A DNA stretch of 64,000 nt from Cytophaga hutchinsonii ATCC 33406. Its GTDB lineage: Bacteria; Bacteroidota; Bacteroidia; Cytophagales; Cytophagaceae. The translations under genes and the position numbers were made by a program. The stretch lies in NCBI RefSeq assembly GCF_000014145.1, contig NC_008255.1:3860001-3924000 (forward strand), given 5' to 3'. Under the pieces are notes generated by a model, which had not been told where the DNA came from, ran no database searches, and saw nothing but the letters and a program-made list of their open reading frames with translations. This document shows positions 9,540 to 18,747 of the stretch, one piece after another. The stretch's first letter is position 1. Each line of letters starts with the position of its first letter.

Positions 9540-9774
9540 GAGCTAGTGTATCAATGGCCTCTGCCAGTGAAAAATCTTTTTTTGTAACTACCCCACCTGC
9601 ACTATGGGTATTTAGTTCGATATATACTTTATTGTAGCAGTTTGTCCAATATGGATGATGATCCATTTTATCGGCTACCACAGCAACCCGTTTCATAAAT
9701 TCAAAAGCTTCTTTAAAATCTTTGAATTGAAATTGCTTGATAAGTCTGTTGTTTTGTTCTGTCCACTTGTTCAT
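9523..9774 (-). CDS. 4a-hydroxytetrahydrobiopterin dehydratase (PCD/DCoH family)
   Basis: An 83-residue protein with the whole PCD signature, [17 protein letters not shown] then THSAGGVTKKD-like sequence (here GGVVTKKD). These enzymes dehydrate pterin carbinolamine to regenerate the cofactor of aromatic amino acid hydroxylases, or act in molybdopterin-related processes. No phenylalanine hydroxylase lies nearby. Start chosen at the ATG at 9774 (MNKWTEQN); the 20 codons before it are not family-like. It overlaps rsmI by 17 bases. Confidence 0.9.
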
Positions 9775-9920
9775 AATGAAAAGAAATAGTTTGAATAATG
9801 AATTACATGGGTTCTTATTAACTAATACATACAAATTAGTTCTTAAAAAAAAAATAACAAAGAAGCGTTGCGATTATATTTTCTGTATGTATCATTCTTT
9901 TATAAATGGTATCTTTGACT

Positions 9921-11105
9921 ATGGTTCCTATAGATGCTTTATTATCAAAAGAAGTGAACGCTTTCATTGTTCAGCATAAACATGCTTCCGTAGCTGAATT
10001 AATGTTACGCATGCCTGTATTTACTGTAGACAGCAGATGGATTGCTGCACAGATTGAAGGCTGGCAAAAAGCATCTCAAAAGCTTCCTTTGTGGGCATCA
10101 ACTGAAAACATTATCTATCCCATTCGCTTAAGCATGGAACAATGCTCCTCCGAGCGCACGGCACACTATAAATCAACGCTTATGAGCGGTGAAAGACTGG
10201 TAGATCTTACCGGTGGGTTCGGCGTAGATTCCTTTTATCTTTCAAAATCATTTAATGAAGTTATTTATATTGAACAACAGGAAGATCTGGCTGAAATAGC
10301 GGCACATAATTTTTCAACGCTAAATCAAAATAACATTGTTGTTAAAACTGCTGATTCGGATGAATATCTAAAAGATATTGCAGAAAAAATTGATGTAATC
10401 TTTTTAGATCCTGCACGCAGAAAGGAAATGCGGAAAGTTTATAAGCTGAGTGATTGCGAACCGAATGTTGTTGCCCTCCAGAGTTTTTATTTCAGCAAAG
10501 CAGATGTCATTTTAATAAAAACATCTCCAATGCTTGATATAACAGAAGCCACACGACAGCTCACAGGCATTAAGGAAATTCACGTAGTGAGTGTAGATAA
10601 TGAATGTAAAGAAGTTTTATACCTGCTTGAGAAAAATTATTCCGGAAAAGCTACGTATATATGCGCACATGATTATAAAAAACAACTGCAGTTATTTTCA
10701 TTTACGATTGCTGCCGAACAGGCTGTAACCCTGAGCTATTCTGCGCCGCTCGCGTATTTATATGAGCCCAATCCTTCTATCTTAAAGGCCGGCGGGTTTA
10801 ACAGCATTACACAAAAATACGAAGTGTTTAAATTACATGCTTCGTCTCATTTGTATACATCAGCATCAGAGGTTTCTGATTTTCCAGGAAGAACGTTTAA
10901 GATTAAAGAAACCGTTGGTTATAGTAAGAAAGATATTCAAGCTGCAGTACCTGGCGGGAAAGCAAACATTCAAACCAGAAACTTCCCCGATTCGGTTGAA
11001 GCCATCAGAAAAAAAACAGGATTAAAAGATGGTGGTAACATTTTTATTTTTGCTACCACCCTTCATGATTTAAGTAAAGTATTATTGATTTGCGAAAAAA
11101 TATAA
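9921..11105 (+). CDS. class I SAM methyltransferase with THUMP-like domain
   Basis: A 394-residue protein. Methyltransferase motif I is LVDLTGGFGVDSFYLS, followed by the acidic end of beta-2 (IYIEQ) and motif IV-like VIFLDPARR. The C-terminal part (from about residue 300) resembles the THUMP-like domain found with this Bacteroidetes methyltransferase, which suggests an RNA substrate. The target is unknown. Either ATG at 9906 or 9921 could start it; I prefer 9921 (MVPIDALL), which begins the conserved sequence. It is convergent with rfbA, 10 bases apart. Confidence 0.85.
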   Translation: MVPIDALLSKEVNAFIVQHKHASVAELMLRMPVFTVDSRWIAAQIEGWQKASQKLPLWASTENIIYPIRLSMEQCSSERTAHYKSTLMSGERLVDLTGGFGVDSFYLSKSFNEVIYIEQQEDLAEIAAHNFSTLNQNNIVVKTADSDEYLKDIAEKIDVIFLDPARRKEMRKVYKLSDCEPNVVALQSFYFSKADVILIKTSPMLDITEATRQLTGIKEIHVVSVDNECKEVLYLLEKNYSGKATYICAHDYKKQLQLFSFTIAAEQAVTLSYSAPLAYLYEPNPSILKAGGFNSITQKYEVFKLHASSHLYTSASEVSDFPGRTFKIKETVGYSKKDIQAAVPGGKANIQTRNFPDSVEAIRKKTGLKDGGNIFIFATTLHDLSKVLLICEKI

Positions 11106-11115
11106 GCACAACAAT

Positions 11116-11982
11116 TTATTTATTTTTGATCAGGCCAAGTAAATACTGGCCATAGCCGCTTTTCATTAACGGCTTTGCCAATGCCTCCAATTGTTCTTTT
11201 GTTATAAACTTCATGGTATAAGCAATTTCTTCAATGCAGCCTACTTTTAAACCCTGGCGCTCTTCAATTACACGGACAAACTCACCAGCCTGCATTAAAG
11301 AAGCAAATGTACCCGTATCCAGCCAGGCTGTACCTCTGTTCAATACAGCAACTTTTAATTTATTTTTTTCTAAATAGATTTTATTTACATCCGTAATTTC
11401 AAGCTCACCTCTTGAACTTGGTTTTAAATTCTTAGCTATATCAATTACACTGTTGTCGTAGAAATATACACCTGGTACCGCATAATTAGATTTTGGTTTG
11501 ATTGGTTTTTCTTCAATCGACAATGCATTCATATCATCATCAAAATCAACAACGCCGTAACGTTCCGGATCTGTAACGTGATAAGCAAATATCACTGCGC
11601 CATCCGGATCATTGTGTGAATGCAATAACCGGCCAAGGCCAGAGCCATAAAAAATATTATCTCCTAAGATTAATGCTACTTTATCGTTTCCGATAAATTG
11701 TTCTCCAATTACAAATGCCTGCGCGAGCCCATCCGGTGAGGGCTGTACAGCGTATTCAAATCTACAGCCCAGCGCACTCCCATCACCTAGCAACTTCTGA
11801 AAGTTCGGTAAATCCTGAGGGGTAGAAATAATTAATATTTCTCTTATTCCTGCCAGCATCAAACAGGATAATGGATAATAAATCATCGGCTTATCATAGA
11901 TCGGCATCATCTGTTTGCTCATTGCCAATGTCAATGGATGCAAACGTGAACCTGTTCCTCCCGCCAATAAAATACCTTTCAT
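11116..11982 (-). CDS. rfbA: glucose-1-phosphate thymidylyltransferase
   Basis: A 288-residue nucleotidyltransferase making dTDP-glucose from dTTP and glucose 1-phosphate. The signature [11 protein letters not shown] is at residues 8-18 and [11 protein letters not shown] at about 79-89; both are characteristic of RmlA. It follows rfbB by 21 bases and closes the nucleotide-sugar operon. rfbC and rfbD are not in the window, so the end product (dTDP-rhamnose or another 6-deoxy sugar) cannot be told from here. Confidence 0.95.
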   Translation of the reverse strand: MKGILLAGGTGSRLHPLTLAMSKQMMPIYDKPMIYYPLSCLMLAGIREILIISTPQDLPNFQKLLGDGSALGCRFEYAVQPSPDGLAQAFVIGEQFIGNDKVALILGDNIFYGSGLGRLLHSHNDPDGAVIFAYHVTDPERYGVVDFDDDMNALSIEEKPIKPKSNYAVPGVYFYDNSVIDIAKNLKPSSRGELEITDVNKIYLEKNKLKVAVLNRGTAWLDTGTFASLMQAGEFVRVIEERQGLKVGCIEEIAYTMKFITKEQLEALAKPLMKSGYGQYLLGLIKNK

Positions 11983-12003
11983 AGCTATATAAAATATGTT
12001 AAT

Positions 12004-13068
12004 TTATCTTTTAATGTATTGTGCTTCGTAATAAGATTCGTACGCACCGGAAGTAATTTCTTCCATCCACTTTTTGTTTGCTAAATACCAATCAATCGTT
12101 AAGCTCAAGCCTTGTTCAAACGTTACCGACGGTACCCAGCCTAATTCATCTTTAATTTTCGTTGCATCAATCGCATACCTGAAATCATGCCCGGCTCTAT
12201 CGGTCACATACGAGATCAATTTTTCACTTGTACCTTCAGCTCTACCCAATTTTTGATCCATTTGCTTACATAATAACCGAATCAGATCAATATTTGTCCA
12301 TTCATTATGGCCGCCGATATTATATGTTTCTCCCCGTTTACCTTTATGAAAAACAATATCAATAGCTCTTGCGTGATCAATTACAAACAACCAATCTCTG
12401 ATATTTTCACCTTTGCCATATACAGGCAATGCTTTATTATTTTGAATATTATTGATAAATAAAGGAAGCAGTTTTTCAGGAAATTGATTTGGCCCGTAAT
12501 TATTTGAACAGTTTGTAAGTACAACTGGCAACTTATACGTATTACTATAGGCACGTACAAAATGGTCTGAAGATGCCTTTGATGCTGAATAAGGAGATTG
12601 CGGATCATATGATGTTGTTTCTAAAAAGAAACTATCATCGTGTAACGAGCCATACACCTCATCTGTAGAGACGTGATAAAAAAGTTTACCTTCGTAGTTT
12701 GAACCTTTCCAGGCATCTTTTGCTGCATTCAGTAAATTTACTGTACCAATAACATTGGTTACAACAAATTCCATTGGAGCTACTATTGAACGGTCAACAT
12801 GCGATTCGGCTGCCAAATGAATAACGCCATCAAAATTATATTTTTTAAAAAGTGTCTGAATGTAATTTGCATCAGAAATATCTCCTTTTTCAAAAACATA
12901 ATTGGGAGCTTTTTCTATATCCGTTAAATTTGCGAGATTCCCTGCATATGTAAGTTTATCTAAATTCACTATTAGATAATCCGGATATGAATTAACAAAC
13001 AAGCGTACTACGTGAGACCCAATAAATCCGGCGCCACCCGTAATTAATATCGTTTTATTAGTATTCAT
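12004..13068 (-). CDS. rfbB: dTDP-glucose 4,6-dehydratase
   Basis: A 354-residue extended SDR enzyme that converts dTDP-glucose to dTDP-4-keto-6-deoxyglucose. It shows the NAD-binding GGAGFIGSH near the N-terminus, the HLAAESHVDRS stretch, the STDEVYGSL catalytic Thr/Asp/Glu region and the YSASKAS catalytic Tyr/Lys. Start chosen at the ATG at 13068 (MNTNKTILITGG), 2 bases after the upstream gene ends; an alternative start five codons earlier would overlap it slightly. Confidence 0.94.
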   Translation of the reverse strand: MNTNKTILITGGAGFIGSHVVRLFVNSYPDYLIVNLDKLTYAGNLANLTDIEKAPNYVFEKGDISDANYIQTLFKKYNFDGVIHLAAESHVDRSIVAPMEFVVTNVIGTVNLLNAAKDAWKGSNYEGKLFYHVSTDEVYGSLHDDSFFLETTSYDPQSPYSASKASSDHFVRAYSNTYKLPVVLTNCSNNYGPNQFPEKLLPLFINNIQNNKALPVYGKGENIRDWLFVIDHARAIDIVFHKGKRGETYNIGGHNEWTNIDLIRLLCKQMDQKLGRAEGTSEKLISYVTDRAGHDFRYAIDATKIKDELGWVPSVTFEQGLSLTIDWYLANKKWMEEITSGAYESYYEAQYIKR

Positions 13069-13070
13069 TT

Positions 13071-14369
13071 TTATAATGTCCAATAGGAATTTCTATGATT
13101 TTGTTTTCTGTATAGTCCTTTAATATCTACAAAAATACCTTTTTCTGTTAACAGGTTTTCGAAGTACTCAATGTTCAGTTTTTGATATTCTTTATGAGAT
13201 ACGGCTAATATAACAACGTCATATGTACCCGTTATTTCTGTTGAAAAATCTAAATTATATTCATGTTTAAATTCCTGAAAAGATGCGTATGGATCTACAG
13301 CATCTACCTGCAGGCTATAAGATTGTAATTCCTTTATTAATTCTGCAACCTTAGAATTTCTTATGTCTTCAACATTCTCTTTAAACGTAACGCCTAACAC
13401 CAATACCCGTCCTTTTGAAATATCTGTACCGGATTTGATTAAAGACTTAACGATTTTTTTTGCAATGTTCATCGGCATTTGATCATTGATCAATCTGCCG
13501 CTCAAAATAACGTTTGGGTTTAAGCCAAGCTTTCTGGCTTTATACGTTAAGTAATAGGGGTCAACACCAATACAATGTCCGCCTACAAGGCCCGGTGTAA
13601 AAGGCAGGAAATTCCATTTTGTACTGGCGGCCTCTAATACTTCAAGCGTATTGATGTTTAGTTTATCACAAATCACAGATAACTCATTCATGAGTGCAAT
13701 GTTTACATCACGCTGTGTGTTTTCAATAATCTTTGCGGCTTCTGCTACTTTAATGGATGATGCTTTATGGATACCTGCATCAACTACAATCTCATAGGTT
13801 TGTGCAATGATGTCAAGACTTTCTGCATCACAGCCGGCAACTACTTTTGTAATTTTAGCAAGTGTATGTTCCTTGTCTCCCGGATTAATTCTTTCAGGCG
13901 AATAACCGACTTTAAAATCTTTGCCGCATACCAAACCGGAAAGTTCCTCCAGCAACGGAATACATTCTTCTTCTGTACATCCAGGATATACGGTAGATTC
14001 ATACACAACATAATCACCTTGTTTTAATACTTTAGCAATTGTTCTGGTTGCAGAAACAAGTGGTGCAAGATCAGGATGATTAAACTCGTCAATAGGTGTT
14101 GGTACGGTAACAATATAAAAGGATGCCTTTTTTAAATCAGATAATTCAGCTGTAAAAAAAATATCGCTGTTTAAAAAATCACTTTCTCTAAGCTCGCCGC
14201 TTGGATCTATATTTTTTTTCATGATATCGATTCGTTTCGAATTGATATCAAAACCAATTACTTTAACTTTTTTTGCAAAAGCTAAAGCAATTGGTAAGCC
14301 TACATAACCCAAGCCTATAACAGCTAACGTTTGATTTTTTTGAATCAGTTGATTACTGAAAGTAGGCAT
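13071..14369 (-). CDS. UDP-N-acetylhexosamine 6-dehydrogenase (WbpA/WbpO/TviB/WecC-type)
   Basis: A 432-residue NAD-dependent nucleotide-sugar dehydrogenase. The N-terminal Rossmann motif GLGYVGLP, the middle-domain YSPERINPGD, and the catalytic cysteine in GLVGGHCIGVDPYYL place it in the UDP-GlcNAc/UDP-GalNAc or ManNAc dehydrogenase branch, not the UDP-glucose branch (which has [10 protein letters not shown], as in ugd upstream). It makes an acetamido-uronate donor for surface polysaccharide. The exact sugar cannot be fixed from sequence alone. It lies between uxs and rfbB, with gaps of 9 and 2 bases. Confidence 0.9.
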   Translation of the reverse strand: MPTFSNQLIQKNQTLAVIGLGYVGLPIALAFAKKVKVIGFDINSKRIDIMKKNIDPSGELRESDFLNSDIFFTAELSDLKKASFYIVTVPTPIDEFNHPDLAPLVSATRTIAKVLKQGDYVVYESTVYPGCTEEECIPLLEELSGLVCGKDFKVGYSPERINPGDKEHTLAKITKVVAGCDAESLDIIAQTYEIVVDAGIHKASSIKVAEAAKIIENTQRDVNIALMNELSVICDKLNINTLEVLEAASTKWNFLPFTPGLVGGHCIGVDPYYLTYKARKLGLNPNVILSGRLINDQMPMNIAKKIVKSLIKSGTDISKGRVLVLGVTFKENVEDIRNSKVAELIKELQSYSLQVDAVDPYASFQEFKHEYNLDFSTEITGTYDVVILAVSHKEYQKLNIEYFENLLTEKGIFVDIKGLYRKQNHRNSYWTL

Positions 14370-14378
14370 GAGAAACGT

Positions 14379-15359
14379 TTAGTTCTTTTTAAATTCTTTT
14401 GGCAAGACATCCCAGTCTTCCTTAGGAAGTGATTTGAAATAGTCGTAGGTAATTTTCAAACCTTCTTCTCTGGAAACCTTAGGTTCCCAGCCTAATAGTT
14501 CTTTTGCTTTTGTGATATCCGGCTTACGCTGTTTGGGATCATCTGTAGGCAATGGTTTAAAAGTAATTTTTACATTTGAACCGGTAAGCTTAATGATTTC
14601 CTGTGCAAAATCGTTGATGGTGATCTCTACCGGATTCCCGATGTTTACCGGATACGCATAATCACTCATCAATAAGCGGTAAATACCTTCAACCAGATCA
14701 CTCACATAACAGAATGAACGCGTCTGTGTACCATCACCAAAAGAAGTAAGATCTTCTCCTCTTAACGCCTGGCCAATGAATGCAGGCAATACACGTCCGT
14801 CATTGAGACGCATTCTCGGGCCATAGGTATTGAAGATACGTACAATACGTGTCTCTACCTGATGATACGTGTGGTAAGCCATCGTAATAGCTTCCTGAAA
14901 ACGTTTTGCTTCATCGTATACACCACGCGGACCAATCGGGTTTACATTACCCCAGTAGTCTTCTGTCTGTGGGTGAACCAGCGGATCACCATATACTTCA
15001 GAAGTAGAAGCAATCAGCATACGTGCTTTTTTAGCACGCGCCAATCCCAGTAAATTATGTGTTCCCAAAGAACCAACTTTCAAGGTCTGGATCGGAATCT
15101 TTAAATAGTCAATCGGACTTGCCGGTGATGCAAAATGAAGGATATAATCTAAATCACCTGCAACATGCACAAACTTGGAAACGTCGTGATTATAAAATTC
15201 GAAATTTTCCAGCGGAAATAAATGTTCAATATTTTTAAGATTTCCTGTAATAAGGTTATCCATCCCGATTACATGATAGCCTTCTTTAATAAAACGGTCA
15301 CATAAGTGTGATCCTAAAAAACCGGCCGCTCCGGTGATAAGTACTCTTTTTTTAGCCAT
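14379..15359 (-). CDS. uxs: UDP-glucuronate decarboxylase (UDP-xylose synthase)
   Basis: A 326-residue extended SDR that decarboxylates UDP-glucuronate to UDP-xylose. Visible are GAAGFLGSH near residue 9, [20 protein letters not shown], the catalytic YDEAKR, and [10 protein letters not shown]. The HFASPASP and YDEAKR blocks are typical of UXS and separate it from epimerases and from ArnA-type enzymes. It begins the four-gene run uxs-dehydrogenase-rfbB-rfbA; its substrate would be supplied by the ugd gene just upstream. Confidence 0.9.
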   Translation of the reverse strand: MAKKRVLITGAAGFLGSHLCDRFIKEGYHVIGMDNLITGNLKNIEHLFPLENFEFYNHDVSKFVHVAGDLDYILHFASPASPIDYLKIPIQTLKVGSLGTHNLLGLARAKKARMLIASTSEVYGDPLVHPQTEDYWGNVNPIGPRGVYDEAKRFQEAITMAYHTYHQVETRIVRIFNTYGPRMRLNDGRVLPAFIGQALRGEDLTSFGDGTQTRSFCYVSDLVEGIYRLLMSDYAYPVNIGNPVEITINDFAQEIIKLTGSNVKITFKPLPTDDPKQRKPDITKAKELLGWEPKVSREEGLKITYDYFKSLPKEDWDVLPKEFKKN

Positions 15360-15400
15360 TAGTATTTGTGTATTTTGAATGATAAAGTACTAATTATGAA

Positions 15401-15548
15401 ATTCCAAATAACAAAAAACAAATTCCAAACCTACTTAAAGTATATTCCAAATAACAAATTCCAAAACAGAAACAACTATTCGTTGTAGCTTACCTAATGA
15501 ATTAGACATTTTTTCCGTTTGAAATTTGTTATTTGTATTTTGGAATTT
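15401..15548. repeat. cluster of AATTCCAAATAACAAA-type repeats
   Basis: The 15-mer ATTCCAAATAACAAA occurs exactly at 15401-15415 and 15444-15458. Each copy is followed by AAATTCCAAA (15420-15429, 15457-15465). A third, inverted and slightly diverged copy (TTTGTTATTTG then TTTGGAATTT) occupies about 15520-15548. The direct and inverted copies can pair into a large stem-loop in the 209-base gap between ugd and uxs. Confidence 0.8.
15426..15458 (-). promoter_or_regulatory. candidate promoter of the uxs-rfbA operon, inside the repeat cluster
   Basis: On the minus strand TTTG (15458-15455) is followed, after 21 bases, by TAGGTTTG (15433-15426), an exact fit to the Bacteroidetes promoter pattern. 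Transcription would begin near 15419 and give about 60 bases of leader before the uxs ATG at 15359. Both promoter boxes lie in or beside the repeat copies. Confidence 0.5.
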
Positions 15549-15568
15549 ATTCTGAAATGTTAATTGTT

Positions 15569-16891
15569 TTATTCTGCTTTTAGTCCGATGCAGTAGTAAT
15601 CAAATCCCAGTGTTTTCATTTCTTTGGGATCATAAATATTTCTTCCGTCGAAAATTGCCTTACCCTTCATTTTGCTTTTTACCACGTCAAAATCCGGAGA
15701 ACGGAATTCAGACCATTCGGTAACGATCAGTAATCCATCAATACCCTCCAATACTTCCAGCGGATCCTGTGCATAGGTGATGGTGTCTTTTAATGTATGA
15801 GATGCTTCATGCATGGCAACCGGGTCATATGCAATAACGCTTGCGCCTGCTTTTAATAACTCCGGAATGATTACCAATGATGGCGCCTCACGCATATCAT
15901 CTGTCTTTGGTTTGAAAGATAAACCCCAAACGCCGAATTTCTTTCCTTTCAGATCGTTGTTGAAATACTTGTTTACTTTTTTAACAAGTACGTATTTCTG
16001 ATCGTCATTTACATCTTCAACAGCGCTTAACACGCGCATGTCGTACCCGTTTTGTTTCGCTGTCTTGATCAGTGCTTTCACATCTTTTGGAAAACAGGAA
16101 CCGCCATAACCTACACCCGGATAAATGAATTTATTTCCGATACGTGCATCCGAACCGATTCCTTTGCGAACCAGATTAACATCTGCACCTACGATCTCAC
16201 ATAAGTTTGCAATGTCGTTCATAAAGCTGATCTTAGTTGCAAGCATAGAGTTTGCCGCATACTTAGTCATTTCAGCTGAAGGAATATCCATGAAGAAAAT
16301 CGGGTGACCGTTTAACAGGAACGGCTTGTATAATTTGCGCATGGTTTCTTCTGCCTGAGGAGCATCTATACCAACCACAATACGGTCAGGTTTCATGAAG
16401 TCATCAATAGCGGCACCTTCTTTTAAGAATTCGGGGTTGGAAGATACATATGCCGTTAAGGAAGCATTACGTTTTCCCAGTTCTTCCTGAAGTGCTTTTT
16501 TAACTTTTAAGGAAGTACCTACCGGAACCGTACTTTTTGTAACAACAACAATATCATTTTTCATAGATTGTCCGATTGCAGTTGCAACAGCCAATACATA
16601 TTTCAGATCCGCGCTTCCATCCTCTCCGGGAGGGGTACCAACAGCAATAAAGGCTACTTCTGCATCAACAATGCTTTGAGATAAATCTGTAGAAAACTTC
16701 AAACGCCCCTTTTTAACGTTGCGTTCTACCATTTCTTCCAGGCCTGGCTCGTATATCGGTAAAATCCCGTTTTTAAGATTGTCTATTTTTTTCTGATCGA
16801 TATCTACACATACAACTTCGATACCTACTTCTGCAAAACACGTTCCCGTTACTAAACCAACGTATCCCGTTCCTACTATTACTATTTTCAT
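15569..16891 (-). CDS. ugd: UDP-glucose 6-dehydrogenase
   Basis: A 440-residue NAD-dependent enzyme oxidising UDP-glucose to UDP-glucuronate in two steps. The N-terminal [10 protein letters not shown] binds NAD, the middle holds KSTVPVGT and NPEFLKEG, and the catalytic cysteine is in [10 protein letters not shown]. Start chosen at the ATG at 16891 ([12 protein letters not shown]); 21 upstream open codons are not family-like. It is separated from uxs by 209 bases containing repeats, so it may be transcribed on its own or read through. Confidence 0.95.
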   Translation of the reverse strand: MKIVIVGTGYVGLVTGTCFAEVGIEVVCVDIDQKKIDNLKNGILPIYEPGLEEMVERNVKKGRLKFSTDLSQSIVDAEVAFIAVGTPPGEDGSADLKYVLAVATAIGQSMKNDIVVVTKSTVPVGTSLKVKKALQEELGKRNASLTAYVSSNPEFLKEGAAIDDFMKPDRIVVGIDAPQAEETMRKLYKPFLLNGHPIFFMDIPSAEMTKYAANSMLATKISFMNDIANLCEIVGADVNLVRKGIGSDARIGNKFIYPGVGYGGSCFPKDVKALIKTAKQNGYDMRVLSAVEDVNDDQKYVLVKKVNKYFNNDLKGKKFGVWGLSFKPKTDDMREAPSLVIIPELLKAGASVIAYDPVAMHEASHTLKDTITYAQDPLEVLEGIDGLLIVTEWSEFRSPDFDVVKSKMKGKAIFDGRNIYDPKEMKTLGFDYYCIGLKAE

Positions 16892-17022
16892 TGTTTTAAA
16901 AAAAAGATTTACTGGCAAGATATAAAATATAGAGGTATATTCCTTTGTTAACACATCAAAAAAACAACTATTATTCGTTTTTCAACGTATTCCATTATAA
17001 TGCTACTTAACCGTAAATTATT

Positions 17023-17241
17023 ATGGATACTCCAAAACAGTTAAAAGTCTTTGTTCTTGAAGACAACATTAACAACATTCGTACAATCACAAACGAACTT
17101 CGTGAAAAGAATTATAATTTACATTTTTTTTCAAAGGATAACAGCGTATTTGACTTATTGAGATTTCAGCCCGATATTCTTATTCATGATTATTTTGCAA
17201 ACAAAGTAACCCTTTGTCATGAATGGGATATGGCTTACTAA
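17023..17241 (+). CDS. short protein resembling the N-terminal half of a receiver domain
   Basis: A 72-residue protein. It aligns by eye with beta1-alpha1-beta2-alpha2-beta3 of a response-regulator receiver: VFVLEDN (residues 9-15, with an acidic pair), a helix INNIRTITNELREKN, YNLHFFS, a helix DNSVFDLLRF and PDILIHDYF (about 49-57), whose HD aspartate is at the phospho-acceptor position. It then stops about 15 residues later; the Thr/Ser and Lys of a full domain are missing. Only 27 bases separate it from the next gene, so no hidden remainder follows. It could be a remnant or a genuine mini-protein. Confidence 0.6.
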   Translation: MDTPKQLKVFVLEDNINNIRTITNELREKNYNLHFFSKDNSVFDLLRFQPDILIHDYFANKVTLCHEWDMAY

Positions 17242-17268
17242 TATATTTATGCTTCAATCTTTGCTACT

Positions 17269-18408
17269 ATGAATTTAGAACCTACTGAAAACCAACGGCT
17301 CATTGCTTCAATGGCCAAGGATGTTGCAGAAAAATACATTCGGCCCAATATTATGAAATGGGATGAAGTACAGGAATTTCCTGTAGATCTGTTTCACAAA
17401 ATGGGTGAGTTCGGTCTGTTAGGTGTTTTAGTACCGGAGCAGTATGGCGGTGCAGGAATGGGATATTTCGAATATATAACTGCATTAGAGGAAATATCAA
17501 AAGTGTGTGGTTCGATAGGTTTATCAATGGCTGCGCACAATTCACTATGTACCGGACATATTCTGGCGTTTGGTAATGAAGAACAAAAAGCTAAATATCT
17601 TCCGCTCCTGGCTACCGGCAAATGGATTGGAGCCTGGGCCTTAACAGAAGCAAATACAGGATCAGATTCCGGAAATATGAAAACGGTTGCCAGGCAAGAC
17701 GGTGATTATTGGATTCTGAATGGCAGCAAAAACTTTATAACGCACGCTAAATCCTCTAATGTAGTAGTTGTGCTGGCACGTCATGCAGATAGTGAAGACA
17801 AGAAATTCTCTTCGGCCTTTATTATTGAAAAAGGTACGGAAGGCCTTACACATGGCCGTAAAGAAAATAAAATGGGTATGCGGGCTTCCGAAACCTGCGA
17901 GTTATTGCTAGATAATGTTCGCGTGCATAAAAGTCAGCTTCTGGGAAATATCGGAGACGGCTTCAAGCAAGCGATGAAAGTTTTGGATGGAGGCAGGATT
18001 TCAATTGCTGCGTTAAGTTTAGGTATCGCCCAGGGGGCATATGAAGCAGCACTTCAGTATTCAAAAGAGCGGCAGCAGTTTAACCAGCCAATCGGTAATT
18101 TTCAAGGTATCTCCTTCAAACTGGTAGATATGGCTACAGAAATTGAAGCTGCCCGCTTATTAACATATAAAGCGGCAGATATGAAAATGAAGGGACAACC
18201 CATGACACGTGAAGCAGCAATGGCAAAATTATATGCCTCAGAAGTATCCGTACGTGTTGCAAATGAAGCCGTTCAAATTTTTGGGGGGTATGGGTATACA
18301 AAAGATTACCCGGTAGAGAAATTTTACAGAGACGCAAAACTCTGCACAATTGGGGAGGGAACTTCTGAAATACAGAAAATTGTGATTGCCAAGTCCTTAC
18401 AAAAATAA
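17269..18408 (+). CDS. acyl-CoA dehydrogenase
   Basis: A 379-residue FAD enzyme that introduces the alpha-beta double bond in acyl-CoAs and passes electrons to ETF. Visible are the FAD/substrate motif [15 protein letters not shown] (about 124-138), the [10 protein letters not shown] helix region, and the C-terminal [19 protein letters not shown] followed by GEGTSEIQ, where E363 is the expected catalytic base of short/medium-chain enzymes. The chain-length preference is not evident. No other beta-oxidation gene is adjacent. Confidence 0.93.
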   Translation: MNLEPTENQRLIASMAKDVAEKYIRPNIMKWDEVQEFPVDLFHKMGEFGLLGVLVPEQYGGAGMGYFEYITALEEISKVCGSIGLSMAAHNSLCTGHILAFGNEEQKAKYLPLLATGKWIGAWALTEANTGSDSGNMKTVARQDGDYWILNGSKNFITHAKSSNVVVVLARHADSEDKKFSSAFIIEKGTEGLTHGRKENKMGMRASETCELLLDNVRVHKSQLLGNIGDGFKQAMKVLDGGRISIAALSLGIAQGAYEAALQYSKERQQFNQPIGNFQGISFKLVDMATEIEAARLLTYKAADMKMKGQPMTREAAMAKLYASEVSVRVANEAVQIFGGYGYTKDYPVEKFYRDAKLCTIGEGTSEIQKIVIAKSLQK

Positions 18409-18426
18409 AATTATTCACATTCTGCA

Positions 18427-18457
18427 TTGCTTATTTAATAATGAATGTGTAAATTTG
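18427..18457 (+). promoter_or_regulatory. promoter of rpsU
   Basis: TTG at 18427-18429, 20 bases, then TAAATTTG at 18450-18457: a perfect match to the Bacteroidetes housekeeping promoter. The start would be near 18464, 21 bases before the rpsU ATG. It lies after the stop codon of the acyl-CoA dehydrogenase, so rpsU is transcribed independently. Confidence 0.75.
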
Positions 18458-18484
18458 CAGTCCTTATTAAATAAAAGAATTGTT

Positions 18485-18682
18485 ATGATCGTAATCAACA
18501 TCAAAGAAAACGAGCCAATAGATAAAGCGTTAAAGCGTTTCAAAAAGAAATTTGAAAAAACAGGTGTTTTAAAGGCACTTCGTGCTCGTTCTTACTACGA
18601 GAAAAAATCAGTACGTTTAAGAAAAGAAGTAATTCGTGCTTCTTACCGTCTTAAATTACAGGAAGCTGCTTCAAACGACTAA
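18485..18682 (+). CDS. rpsU: 30S ribosomal protein bS21
   Basis: A 65-residue basic ribosomal protein. The sequence [21 protein letters not shown] and the [16 protein letters not shown] block are characteristic of bS21. The ATG at 18485 is used; longer upstream reading is not conserved and would include the promoter. In Bacteroidetes bS21 takes part in holding the 16S 3' end, which is linked to low use of Shine-Dalgarno sequences. It is followed by xerC and hpf, probably as one transcript. Confidence 0.96.
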   Translation: MIVINIKENEPIDKALKRFKKKFEKTGVLKALRARSYYEKKSVRLRKEVIRASYRLKLQEAASND

Positions 18683-18707
18683 TTTCGTTTATTAAAATAT
18701 TTTATCT

Positions 18708-18747
18708 ATATTGTTTTACTGGGATATTACTTCCGGTAAAACAATAT
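18708..18747 (+). promoter_or_regulatory. strong hairpin that overlaps the xerC start codon
   Basis: Perfect 12-bp arms ATATTGTTTTAC (18708-18719) and GTAAAACAATAT (18736-18747) extend inward by five more pairs, two of them G-U, to a 17-bp stem with a 6-base loop. The last two bases of the downstream arm are the A and T of the xerC ATG (18746-18748). No T-tract follows, so it is not a normal terminator. In RNA it would hide the translation start. Confidence 0.7.

Noticed and set aside
9910-9917. TATCTTTG as a -7 promoter box for the THUMP-like methyltransferase
   Set aside because: Transcription would start at or after the ATG at 9921, and no TTG lies at the right distance.
15401-15548. The AT-rich repeats as a CRISPR array
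   Set aside because: Only three copies, irregular spacing, one inverted, no cas genes.
16892-16954. Upstream extension of ugd
   Set aside because: UDP-glucose dehydrogenases start directly at [12 protein letters not shown]; the 21 codons before it have no similarity.
18708-18747. The xerC hairpin read as a dif (Xer recombination) site
   Set aside because: dif has 11-bp half sites around a 6-8-base centre; here the arms pair over 17 bases with a 6-base loop and overlap a coding start. No second site was seen.
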